Assembly: GCA_913052185.1 (NCBI GenBank) | Contig: CAJXFG010000004.1 | Location: 1-38,292, forward strand | Source: an uncultured Synechococcus sp. | GTDB taxonomy: Bacteria; Cyanobacteriota; Cyanobacteriia; PCC-6307; Cyanobiaceae | Direction of reading: 5' to 3' | DNA length: 38,292 bases | In this document: in pieces, positions 9,697-18,615 of the stretch | Layout of the letters: the number at the start of each line of letters is the position of its first letter | Position numbering within the stretch: position 1 is the first letter of the stretch | Translations under genes and position numbers: made by a program | Notes under the pieces: generated by a model | What the model saw: only the letters and a program-made list of their open reading frames with translations | What the model was told of the DNA's origin: nothing | Database searches by the model: none

Positions 9697-10458
9697 TTGG
9701 ATGCCCCATGGCCTGCAAGGTTTCCGTTGCCAGACGCCCAGCACGACGCTTCGCCTCAAGAAGCTGATTCTCGATCGGATTCGGACTCGGCCGCCTCCAA
9801 GTCGCAGGGCCAAAAAGGGCATCCCTTCTGGGATTTCTGGGGACCTGTGATCTTCACCCTGGCCCTTTATCTGGGGATCCGTCATTACGTGGCGGAAGCT
9901 CGCTTCATCCCATCGGGCTCGATGCTTCCCGGCCTTCAGATCCAGGATCGGCTGCTGGTGGAGAAACTCTCCTATGCCACTCGGGGCCCCAAGCGCGGAG
10001 AGATTGTGGTGTTCAACTCACCGCATGCTTTTGATCCAGCCCTGAAAACCTCCGGCTCACCGCCGGCTTTCCGCTGTGCCCTGGCCAACTTTCCTCTCCT
10101 TGGTCTGATCCCAGGTCTGGGCCATCCGGCTTGCGATGCCTACATCAAGCGGGTTGTTGCTGTTGGTGGAGATCAGGTCTCCGTGAATCCCCGTGGCGAA
10201 GTGCGCGTGAATGGAGATGCGCTGGACGAGCCCTATGTGACCAAGTACTGCCCGGTTGATGAACAGGGGATGAGTCTCTGCCGCACGTTGAACGTCACCG
10301 TGCCCGAAGGGCATGTCCTTGCGCTTGGCGACAACCGCAGCAACAGCTGGGACGGCCGTTACTGGCCAGGGGGCCCTTTCCTTCCTGAAGATCAGATCAT
10401 CGGCCGCGCCCTCTGGAGATTCTGGCCTCTCAATCGGACGGGCTCACTGGGGTCCTGA
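9697..10458 (+). CDS. lepB: Signal peptidase I
   Basis: ARFIPSGSMLPGLQIQDRLLVEKLSY, KRGEIVVF, YIKRVVAVGGD and LALGDNRSNSWDGRYWPGG: the S26 Ser/Lys boxes. Confidence 0.95.
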   Translation: MDAPWPARFPLPDAQHDASPQEADSRSDSDSAASKSQGQKGHPFWDFWGPVIFTLALYLGIRHYVAEARFIPSGSMLPGLQIQDRLLVEKLSYATRGPKRGEIVVFNSPHAFDPALKTSGSPPAFRCALANFPLLGLIPGLGHPACDAYIKRVVAVGGDQVSVNPRGEVRVNGDALDEPYVTKYCPVDEQGMSLCRTLNVTVPEGHVLALGDNRSNSWDGRYWPGGPFLPEDQIIGRALWRFWPLNRTGSLGS

Positions 10459-11710
10459 GTCCGCATTGCACAACCCGTCCGTTCAGAGGACGGTCGATGC
10501 AGGGTTGATTGGCGGCCTTCGAGGCCTGAGGATCCGATCGTGTTGGCGTCCAGATCACATCCGGATCAAACAACAGCCAGCGATTGCTGCCCGGGACCAG
10601 GCTCTCCTGCTCCACCCCCAGCAATCTGGATGGGCCGAAACTGAGCACCTCCCAGAGCTGTTCAGCTGTCCAGCCGCGAGACACCACAAGGGTTTGCCAG
10701 AGAGACGGCAGCACATGTTGATGGCCGGCAATTCCGCGCAGGCGTTGATCGGGTGGCAACAGGCACTCTTCATCATCAAGCGGTGATGCATGGACAGCCA
10801 CCGCCTCGATCAGACCCTGGCGGAGGCCTCCAATCAGTGCCTCACGATCCTGTTCGCTTCCCAGTGAGGGTGCGACAAACCAAGAGGCTGCCGTGGCCGC
10901 GCTTGAACCAGTGCTGGTCAGGATGTGCCACCAGCTCACGGTCGCTCCAGGACGCGACTTCATCTGCAGCAGGAGCTCAACCCCAGCGGCGGTGGACAGA
11001 CCCATGAGCATCAGCTTGCGCTCTGGGTGTTCCTGCTGGAGCTGGCCAAGCTGAATCAGTGGCAGCGTCTCGCTGCTCGGCGGGTCGGTGGGCCAGCCAG
11101 CCCGCAGTGCTTCGGGGCCTTCCCGCAGCAGACCTTCCCCCCGCAAAGCGACGTCCAGAGGAGGGATCAGCACCGGTGATGATCCCGATTCGCCAAGGGT
11201 GAGGGCGCGGTCCAGCAACGGGATCGGCGGCATGCTGGCGCCATCCGACAGCCCTACAGCCCCTGCATCGATCAGGTCGGCATGGGGAGTCAGCTGTTCG
11301 CCATGCCCTCCCTGACTGAAGCCGGCCCAGAGATGCACAGCCACATCACAGCCGGCCAGCTGAAATCCGTGAAGTCGATCAGGCAGCTCGCGCCTGCTGC
11401 CTGAGGCATCAGGCAGCAGAGCAAGCTGGCCATAACCGCCTGTTGCGGCAGACCGCACAAGGCTTTCGAGGGTTTCCCCCTGGCCCTGGAATGGCTCCGG
11501 CAGTGAGGAATGAGCATCAACGAGGCATGGGGCCAGCAGCTGATGCCCGGCGTCGCTCGCAGAGAGACCCGCTGATCGCGCTGCTTCACGGGCATGCTCG
11601 CCAAGTGCTTCCAGGCGTCCCCCCCGAAGCAGGGCTGCCCCCTGGTCCTGCAGCGGCTGGTCCGGGCCGACCAGCACCCTCACGGGATCGAGCAGGATCA
11701 TGTCGGTCAT
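10430..11710 (-). CDS. Dihydroorotase-like amidohydrolase-fold protein, predicted non-catalytic
   Basis: ILLDPVRVLVGPDQPLQDQGAALLRGGRLEALG...APCLVDAHSSLPEP, AGAVGLSDG and LLMGLSTAAGVELL align by eye with the DHOase family. The metal-ligand motifs are altered. Confidence 0.75.
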   Translation of the reverse strand: MTDMILLDPVRVLVGPDQPLQDQGAALLRGGRLEALGEHAREAARSAGLSASDAGHQLLAPCLVDAHSSLPEPFQGQGETLESLVRSAATGGYGQLALLPDASGSRRELPDRLHGFQLAGCDVAVHLWAGFSQGGHGEQLTPHADLIDAGAVGLSDGASMPPIPLLDRALTLGESGSSPVLIPPLDVALRGEGLLREGPEALRAGWPTDPPSSETLPLIQLGQLQQEHPERKLMLMGLSTAAGVELLLQMKSRPGATVSWWHILTSTGSSAATAASWFVAPSLGSEQDREALIGGLRQGLIEAVAVHASPLDDEECLLPPDQRLRGIAGHQHVLPSLWQTLVVSRGWTAEQLWEVLSFGPSRLLGVEQESLVPGSNRWLLFDPDVIWTPTRSDPQASKAANQPCIDRPLNGRVVQCGLRTPVSPSD

Positions 11711-11721
11711 TGGTCTCAGTG

Positions 11722-13101
11722 TCAGAGCGCTCCAGCTGCCGTGCGATCGATCACCCCCCCCAGATGGGAGGTGAGGTTCAGGCAGGCAACCACTGCAGGC
11801 TGGCCCGGTTCGGATGGCATGTCGACCACCGTGACGCCTCCGTTGCCCTGTTTCACGGCCCAGATATCGGCAGGGCTGAGGCCCAGCAGATGGCAGAGGA
11901 TTGTCTTGTTCACCGCGTCATGGGCCACCACCAGTGCGGTTTCCGTCGAATCGAGGCTGGATGCAATGGCGTTCCAGCTGGCCACGGATCGTTCCCAGAC
12001 GTCCTGGATGGTCTCGCCCTCAGGCATCTGCACGGTTTCAGGTGCGCGCTTCCACTGCTCCAGCAGATCTCCCCAGTCGGCTTTGATTTCCGACTCAAGC
12101 TTGCCCTCCCAAAGCCCGTGACCGATTTCCATCAGCCCGTCCGTTTGCGTGATGGCGATGCCAGGGTGAGATTTGAGAATTCCCTCAGCGGTCTCGCGCG
12201 GGCGTGACATCGAACTGCTGTAGGCCTTTTGGATCGAAACGCTCTGAAGAAACCCCCGTGCCGCCTCCGCCTGGGCATGCCCGTTGCTGTTGAGGGGGAT
12301 GTCGATCTGTCCCTGGAAACGACCTTCCCTGTTCCAGTTCGTCTCGCCGTGTCGCACCAGGATGAGTCGTGATCCAGCGGTTTTGGCAGGGAGCGGCGGG
12401 TCCAGATGGGCGGTGCTGTTCAGGCACTCGATCTGCACCTGATGGCCATCGTCCTGTGGGCTGAGATTGAAGATCGAGAGTGAGGCGTTGTCGAGGCGCA
12501 GTCGACGGAACCCCTGGTCCGGTTGTCCAAGAAGGCTGACGATCAGGCAGCGCAGGATGGCGTTGTGACCCACCAGCAGCACGGTGTCATCGCTGTTGAC
12601 GGGGTGCCGCCTGACCAGCTCATCCAGGAAGCTGCGTGCCTGGGTCATCAGCTCTTCATAGGGCTGGTAACGACTGCCATCCTTCCTCGTCAGTTCGAGG
12701 GTCTCCGGTGTCCGTTTCCAGGTCGCAAAGTCCTCTGGGAAGCGTTCCGATCGTTCGGCCGCAGTCAGTCCGCTCCACGGTTCAAGATCAATCTCCAGCA
12801 GGCCTTGATCAAAGCTCGGTTCGAGTCCGTCATGTCGGGCCTCCAGGATTCCCGCAGCGGTGGAGGCAGCCCGTTTCAGCGGCGAGCTGTACACCGCAGT
12901 GATCGGGACATCCACAAGAGCCTGCCCGAGCCTGCGCGCCTGGTCCTCTCCTGCGGCGGTGAGTGTGGAGAGATCATCACGCCCCTGGATCCTGCGCTCC
13001 ACATTGAAGCTGCTGAGACCGTGGCGAACGAGGAGAAGACGCAGGGGCACCGCTACATGCTGAGAGAGCGCCGCCATCGTATGAGCGTGGCCATGGTGCA
13101 C
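11722..13101 (-). CDS. Two-domain histidine phosphatase (phosphoglycerate mutase-like/PhoE superfamily)
   Basis: Two RHG domains: LLLVRHGLSSFNVERRIQGRDDLSTL...LLVGHNAILR and RLILVRHGETNWNREGRFQGQIDIPL...LVVAHDAVNK. Confidence 0.92.
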   Translation of the reverse strand: MHHGHAHTMAALSQHVAVPLRLLLVRHGLSSFNVERRIQGRDDLSTLTAAGEDQARRLGQALVDVPITAVYSSPLKRAASTAAGILEARHDGLEPSFDQGLLEIDLEPWSGLTAAERSERFPEDFATWKRTPETLELTRKDGSRYQPYEELMTQARSFLDELVRRHPVNSDDTVLLVGHNAILRCLIVSLLGQPDQGFRRLRLDNASLSIFNLSPQDDGHQVQIECLNSTAHLDPPLPAKTAGSRLILVRHGETNWNREGRFQGQIDIPLNSNGHAQAEAARGFLQSVSIQKAYSSSMSRPRETAEGILKSHPGIAITQTDGLMEIGHGLWEGKLESEIKADWGDLLEQWKRAPETVQMPEGETIQDVWERSVASWNAIASSLDSTETALVVAHDAVNKTILCHLLGLSPADIWAVKQGNGGVTVVDMPSEPGQPAVVACLNLTSHLGGVIDRTAAGAL

Positions 13102-13159
13102 TGCTGATCGTCCGCGTCACGCGCTACCGACGAGAATCCGACGCAACTGCCCGTTCTGT

Positions 13160-14536
13160 GTGACCAGCCCACCCTCCGGACGTTCGACGGCGGCCCCGGC
13201 CTGGAAGGTGCTTCTTGCCCTTCTGTCACTGGTGCTGGCCACCACCGTCTGGGCTCTGGGCCTGGTGGACAGTTTCTCCAAACCCTCTGTCGCACCCGCT
13301 CTGTCACTGGAGCAGCAGGAGCTGACGCTGCTGGCACAGCCACAGATTCCCGCTCCCCTGCGAACACTTCTGCTGGGAGCGGACGCGTCTGAATCCCTTC
13401 TGAACAGCCTGCGGGACACCCCGCTGGAGCGGTTGGATGACCGTCAGAAGCTGTTGTTCACGGCACTGGAAACGGATCCCGATCATCTGAGCAGTCTTCA
13501 GCAGGTGGAGCTCGACTCCGCTGACCTCCTTCAGCTTCAGAGAGCTCTGGCAGACCGCGACAACCTCAGTCTCACCGCGGATGATCGTTCAAGGCTGCTG
13601 CTGCTCACCCCCGATCCCCTCACCCGTCGACTCGCTTGCGAAGCCTTGGGTGGTGGCGACGACAGCTGTGTCGATCAGGCCTCAGCCACGAAGGCTGCAC
13701 GCCGACTGGTCATCAGTGAGCTGCTGCCCCTGCTGGCCCTGCTGATCGGGGGATTGCTGCTGTTGCGCCATCTCTGGCAGCTGTTGCGACGCCGACTGCC
13801 GTCCTGGCCGATGCTTCTGGCCCCTCCCCTCAACGTTCTGGACATGGTCCTGCTGGTGGCGGGCGGATTCGTGGTGCTGGGAGAGGTGTTGATGCCCCTG
13901 CTGGTGATTCCGCTCTCCTCCGGACTCACCCGTGGTCTTTCAGTGCCGCTGACACAGGGCATCAACGTCTTTTTCGGCTATGTCGTTCTGGCGGGACCTC
14001 CACTGTTGATTCTTCGTCAGCAGCTTCGCCAGCTGGACCCTGCCCAGATGCCTTCCGGAGGATGGCTTCAGTGGCGTCTTCAGCCTCTGGTCACTGCCGT
14101 GCTTCAGGGGGCCAGAGGTTGGCTGATGGTTCTACCTCCTGTTGTTCTGACCGGCTGGTTGATCACGCGTCTGCTCGGAGATCAGGGAGGCAGCAACCCA
14201 CTGCTGGAAATCGTCCTCAACAGTCAGGATCCCCTTGCCCTTTTGCTGCTGTCTCTCACGGCGGTGGTTCTTGCTCCCCTGTTTGAAGAGACCATCTTCC
14301 GGGGAGTGCTGCTGCCCGTTCTCAGCCGTTCGCTCGGGCGGGCAGGAGGGGTGCTGGTCAGTGCGCTGGTCTTTGCTGTGGCTCACCTCAGCATCGGGGA
14401 ACTTCCGCCGCTTCTGGTGCTTGGCCTTGGCCTCGGCCTTCTGCGTCTCAGCACAGGCCGCCTGCTCCCCTGTGTGGTGATGCATGCGCTCTGGAACGGG
14501 GTGACCTTCCTGAACCTCGTGTTGCTGGGCAGCTGA
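13160..14536 (+). CDS. CPBP-family intramembrane metalloprotease (CAAX protease/bacteriocin-processing type)
   Basis: LAPLFEETIFRGVLLPVL (EExxxR), FAVAHLS and MHALWNG, with multiple TM segments. Confidence 0.9.
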   Translation: MTSPPSGRSTAAPAWKVLLALLSLVLATTVWALGLVDSFSKPSVAPALSLEQQELTLLAQPQIPAPLRTLLLGADASESLLNSLRDTPLERLDDRQKLLFTALETDPDHLSSLQQVELDSADLLQLQRALADRDNLSLTADDRSRLLLLTPDPLTRRLACEALGGGDDSCVDQASATKAARRLVISELLPLLALLIGGLLLLRHLWQLLRRRLPSWPMLLAPPLNVLDMVLLVAGGFVVLGEVLMPLLVIPLSSGLTRGLSVPLTQGINVFFGYVVLAGPPLLILRQQLRQLDPAQMPSGGWLQWRLQPLVTAVLQGARGWLMVLPPVVLTGWLITRLLGDQGGSNPLLEIVLNSQDPLALLLLSLTAVVLAPLFEETIFRGVLLPVLSRSLGRAGGVLVSALVFAVAHLSIGELPPLLVLGLGLGLLRLSTGRLLPCVVMHALWNGVTFLNLVLLGS

Positions 14537-14613
14537 TCCAATCTTCAGTCCTGGTCAAGGTTTCAGGCTTGCGATGTCCCCTCTCAGGTGGTTCACTGGC
14601 GCATTGATGAACC

Positions 14614-15075
14614 TTGTCCGTGGTCGCGGTTCCGCAGTCACAACCGTCTTCCGCGCAACGCCCGGCAGTCACCGGCCCGTTCGAAGTCATTCAGGGTTCG
14701 CTGTCGGCGCGGCGTGTTGCACGCAAATCGCCATTGCTGGCCGGTCTCCATCGCATGGCGGACGGCAGCCTGATCGGTGTGTTCGCTGCCGTTCTCGTGC
14801 TCAGCGGGCTCACGCTGCACTGGCAACATCGCTGGACCCTGGCTTTCCGTCAGCTTGAAATGACCAGAGAGCTGGCCCATCGCCTGACCGAGTCCACGGC
14901 GATGCTCGAACGCCATCTCCTGGAGCGTTCCAGCACACCCAAGCAGATGGTTCCCACCACGGTGGCGAATCTGGTGTATCTCGACCGCCCCTCCTCGGCT
15001 TCGACGAAGTCGGCCAACAATCATCTGGCCATGCTCGGTTCGCTCATGGAGCGAACCATTCATCACGGCTACTGA
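14614..15075 (+). CDS. Small membrane protein with one TM and a following helical region; FtsL-like candidate immediately upstream of ftsI
   Basis: TTG start assigned by the ORF track. LIGVFAAVLVLSGLTLHW TM followed by FRQLEMTRELAHRLTESTAMLERHLLE. Ends 4 nt before the ftsI ATG. Confidence 0.65.
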   Translation: MSVVAVPQSQPSSAQRPAVTGPFEVIQGSLSARRVARKSPLLAGLHRMADGSLIGVFAAVLVLSGLTLHWQHRWTLAFRQLEMTRELAHRLTESTAMLERHLLERSSTPKQMVPTTVANLVYLDRPSSASTKSANNHLAMLGSLMERTIHHGY

Positions 15076-15078
15076 TCC

Positions 15079-16884
15079 ATGGGCCGTTCCGCCAAGCCCC
15101 CTCGGCCCGGTTCCCGCCGTCAGCGCAGACGGGTTGTGCCTCTCGAGCCTGTTCCTCCAGGACGCATGCGTGCCGTGTTCGCCCTGCTGTGCCTCGGTCT
15201 GTTCGGTCTCATGGGTCGCATGGCCTGGCTGCAGGTGTTTCAGGCCACGGAGCTTGAGGCTCGGGCGCGCTCGGTGCAGACCCAGCGCACCAAGCCGCTG
15301 GGTACCCGACGACCGATTGTGGATCGCACCGGACGCCTCGTCGCACTGGATGAGGAGCGATATCGCCTCTGGCTGCATCCCCGCTACTTCAATCTCCCCG
15401 GCGATGCGCCGACGCTGATCAGGCCCCCTGCCGATGTCGCGGCTCGTCTGGCTCCGCTGCTGTCGCTCACCGAGCAGGAGATCCTCAAGCGAATGGGTGA
15501 TCGCCCCTCGGGAATCAAGCTGATCGAGGGTCTGGATCCGGAGACTGCTTCAACGATCCGATCCGCGGGGATCTCCGGTGTTGATCTCGAGTCCTATCCC
15601 CATCGGGTGTATCCCCAGGGTGACCTGTTCGCCAATGTGGTCGGCTTCCTGAATCAGGATCGTCAACCGCAGGCAGGGCTGGAACAGAGCCGAGACGACG
15701 ACCTTCAACGCCATGAACAGGCCCGAAGTCTGCGCCGCGGAGCCGATGGCACTCCGTTGCCCGACAATCTCGATGCCGGGGTCTTCTTCGGCGATGACCT
15801 GCGCCTGCAGCTCACCCTCGATGCTCGCCTTCAGGCCGTTGCCGCCAAGGCTCTTGCCGCTCAGATCAAAACCTGGAAAGCCGAGAAGGGGGTTGCCATT
15901 GTCATGGACGTCACCAACGGTGAGTTGCTGGCGCTGGCATCCGTTCCCACTTACGACCCGAACAGCTACTGGAGTTTTCCGGCAGGCCGTTTCCGCGAAT
16001 GGTCCGTTCAGGATCTCTATGAACCGGGATCCACGTTCAAGCCCATCAACCTCGCCCTTGCTCTTCAGGAGGATGCGATCCAGACCACAGGACGCGTCCA
16101 CGACAGTGGTTCCGTCACGATCGGTGGATGGCCGATCAACAACCACGACCGGCGTGCCAACGGGTTGATCGACTTCGCAACGGTGCTGCAGGTGTCCAGC
16201 AACGTCGGCATGGTTCAGGCCATGCGCAATCTTCCTTCCTCCACTTACTGGGACTGGTTGAGTCGTCTTGGTCTGGATGCACGCCCCGACACCGATCTGC
16301 CGGGAGCTGTTGCCGGTCAGCTCAAGACCAAGGAGCAGTTCACCACCCAGCCGATCGAGCCCGCCACGGCGTCCTTCGGACAGGGGTTCTCCCTGACACC
16401 GTTGAAGCTTGTGCAGCTGCATGCCTTGCTCGCCAATGGAGGCCGTCTCGTCAGCCCCCACATCACCCGAGGATTGAGAGCCGGCGATGCACTGGCTCCC
16501 CCTGGATCACGTCAGGGCAAGCCCCTGCTCAAGCCTGAGGTCACACGAACAGTGATGGCGTGGATGGAATCCGTCGTTGAACAGGGAAGTGGCAAGGGCG
16601 TCAGAACGCCGGGATATCGCATCGGTGGCAAAACGGGAACCGCTCAGAAAGCGCTGAACGGCGTCTATGTTCCCGGCGCTCTGATCTGCAGCTTTGTGGC
16701 GACCCTGCCTGTTGATGATCCGCGCTACGTCGTGCTGGTGGTGGTGGATGAGCCTCAGGGAGACAATGCCTACGGCTCAACGGTGGCGCTTCCCGTTGCC
16801 AAATCCATCATCGACGGATTGCTGGTGATTGAAAAGATTCCGCCCAGCACGGCACGCACTCCAGCTCCGGCGCGAGCGGGTTGA
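15079..16884 (+). CDS. ftsI: Peptidoglycan D,D-transpeptidase (PBP2/FtsI class B PBP)
   Basis: N-terminal TM, YEPGSTFKPINLALAL (SxxK), SSNVGM (SxN) and GGKTGTAQK (KTGT). Confidence 0.93.
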   Translation: MGRSAKPPRPGSRRQRRRVVPLEPVPPGRMRAVFALLCLGLFGLMGRMAWLQVFQATELEARARSVQTQRTKPLGTRRPIVDRTGRLVALDEERYRLWLHPRYFNLPGDAPTLIRPPADVAARLAPLLSLTEQEILKRMGDRPSGIKLIEGLDPETASTIRSAGISGVDLESYPHRVYPQGDLFANVVGFLNQDRQPQAGLEQSRDDDLQRHEQARSLRRGADGTPLPDNLDAGVFFGDDLRLQLTLDARLQAVAAKALAAQIKTWKAEKGVAIVMDVTNGELLALASVPTYDPNSYWSFPAGRFREWSVQDLYEPGSTFKPINLALALQEDAIQTTGRVHDSGSVTIGGWPINNHDRRANGLIDFATVLQVSSNVGMVQAMRNLPSSTYWDWLSRLGLDARPDTDLPGAVAGQLKTKEQFTTQPIEPATASFGQGFSLTPLKLVQLHALLANGGRLVSPHITRGLRAGDALAPPGSRQGKPLLKPEVTRTVMAWMESVVEQGSGKGVRTPGYRIGGKTGTAQKALNGVYVPGALICSFVATLPVDDPRYVVLVVVDEPQGDNAYGSTVALPVAKSIIDGLLVIEKIPPSTARTPAPARAG

Positions 16885-16900
16885 AGCGGCGAAAGTGCGC

Positions 16901-16929
16901 GCGTCCCGCTGAGCTTTTTCGCGGGATGC
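16901..16929 (+). terminator. Hairpin between ftsI and the transaldolase gene; possible terminator/attenuator
   Basis: GCGTCCCGC-TGAGCTTTTTC-GCGGGATGC: 9-bp stem including one G-U, loop about 11 nt. No long 3' U-tract. Confidence 0.4.
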
Positions 16930-16977
16930 CAGCTCTGAAAACGCCGCTACGTTACAAGCAACAAGCCTTATAGAGAC

Positions 16978-18150
16978 ATGGCCACTCTTCTTGAGCAGCT
17001 CTCTGCGATGACCGTCGTGGTGGCTGATACGGGCGATCTGGAAGCGATCCGTAAATTCACACCACGGGATGCCACCACCAATCCATCGCTGATTCTCGCG
17101 GCTGCGCAGATCCCTGCATATCAGAGTCTGATCGACGAGGCCCTACGTTCCTCCCGTCGTCTAATCGGCGACAGCGCTCCCGTTGAGACAGTGGTGCGGG
17201 AAGCGTTGGATGAGATCAGCGTGATCTTCGGCAAGGAGATCCTCAAGATCGTTCCCCGCCGCGTCTCCACCGAGGTGGACGCCCGGCTCAGTTACGACAC
17301 GGCTGCCACCATTGAGAAGGGTCGCAAGCTGATTCGCCTGTACAACGATGCCGGCATCAGCAACGACCGCGTGCTGATCAAGATCGCCTCCACGTGGGAG
17401 GGCATCAAGGCGGCTGAAGTTCTCGAGCAAGAAGGAATTCACTGCAACCTCACTCTTCTGTTCGGTTTCGGTCAGGCTGCAGCCTGTGCTGAGGCGGGTG
17501 TCACGCTGGTTTCCCCGTTCGTCGGTCGCATCCTTGACTGGTACAAAGCTGAGACCGGCCGCGATTCCTATCCCGGTCCTGAAGATCCCGGTGTGATGTC
17601 GGTGACCAAGATCTTCAACTACTTCAAGGCCTATGGCTACAAAACCGAGGTGATGGGGGCCAGTTTCCGCAACATCGATGAGATCACCGAGCTGGCTGGC
17701 TGTGATCTGCTCACGATCTCACCCAAGTTGCTGGACCAGCTGCGTTCGAGTGACGCCACGCTCACCCGCAAGCTTGATGGTGCCAACCCTTCCAGCACAG
17801 AGCCCCAGATCCATGTTGACCGAGACATGTTTGATTCGATGATGGCCGCCGATCGCATGGCCAGCGACAAACTTGGCGAGGGCATCAAGGGCTTCAGCAA
17901 GGCGATCGAAACCCTGGAGAGCATGCTGGCTCACCGGCTGGCGGAACTCGAGGGGGGACAGGCGTTCGGACACGCGGTGCAGGAGATCTTCATGCTCAAT
18001 GACATGAACGGTGATGGCTGCATCACGCGGGATGAGTGGCTGGGCAGTGATGCTGTTTTCGATGCCCTGGATGCTGACCATGACGGCAGACTCACTCAGG
18101 AGGAGGTCCGTCGCGGTTTCGGCTCTGCCCTCTCACTGACCAGAGCCTGA
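16978..18150 (+). CDS. tal: Transaldolase with C-terminal EF-hand pair
   Basis: [38 protein letters not shown] and [14 protein letters not shown]-terminal [13 protein letters not shown] and [13 protein letters not shown]. Confidence 0.95.
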   Translation: MATLLEQLSAMTVVVADTGDLEAIRKFTPRDATTNPSLILAAAQIPAYQSLIDEALRSSRRLIGDSAPVETVVREALDEISVIFGKEILKIVPRRVSTEVDARLSYDTAATIEKGRKLIRLYNDAGISNDRVLIKIASTWEGIKAAEVLEQEGIHCNLTLLFGFGQAAACAEAGVTLVSPFVGRILDWYKAETGRDSYPGPEDPGVMSVTKIFNYFKAYGYKTEVMGASFRNIDEITELAGCDLLTISPKLLDQLRSSDATLTRKLDGANPSSTEPQIHVDRDMFDSMMAADRMASDKLGEGIKGFSKAIETLESMLAHRLAELEGGQAFGHAVQEIFMLNDMNGDGCITRDEWLGSDAVFDALDADHDGRLTQEEVRRGFGSALSLTRA

Positions 18151-18178
18151 TCACCCTGTTGCCCCCGACCGTCTGTTC

Positions 18179-18565
18179 GTGAATGCCCTCGACACCATGC
18201 GTGCCCTCGCTCAGAAGAGTGAGGTGCACGCCGTCAAGGCCGGTGACGTCATCTTCAAGGCTGACGACCCCGGTGCGTCGATGTTCGGTGTTCTCCAGGG
18301 AACGGTTCGGTTGTTCTGGACCAATGAGAACGGTCAGCAGGGATATGAACTGATCGAGGCCGGCAATGTCTTCGGTGCCGGGGCCCTGGTGATGGACGGT
18401 CATTGCCGCCTCGGCACGGCACAGGCCGAGACCGATTGCCGACTCATCGAGATGAACCGCGAGAAATTCCTGTTTGCAGTCCAGGAGTCGCCCATGTTCG
18501 CGATCGAGCTGCTGGCTTCTGTCGACGCGCGTCTCCGCGATCTGAAGATCGCAGCCCAAGCCTGA
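18179..18565 (+). CDS. Stand-alone cyclic-nucleotide-binding-domain (CRP/FNR sensor-like) protein
   Basis: GDVIFKADDPGASMFGVLQGTVRLF...LIEAGNVFGAGALV...AQAETDCRLIEMNREKFLFAVQESP: cNBD beta-roll. Ends without an HTH, 128 aa. Confidence 0.85.
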   Translation: MNALDTMRALAQKSEVHAVKAGDVIFKADDPGASMFGVLQGTVRLFWTNENGQQGYELIEAGNVFGAGALVMDGHCRLGTAQAETDCRLIEMNREKFLFAVQESPMFAIELLASVDARLRDLKIAAQA

Positions 18566-18615
18566 TCCCAACCTGACTAGTTTCGTCGGAGTTTGGTGGA
18601 GCTGTCCCGCATTCG

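Noticed and set aside
15550-16461. 303-aa ORF antisense to ftsI
   Set aside because: Lies entirely within the strongly supported ftsI frame. It is an expected by-product of high GC, with no recognisable domain.
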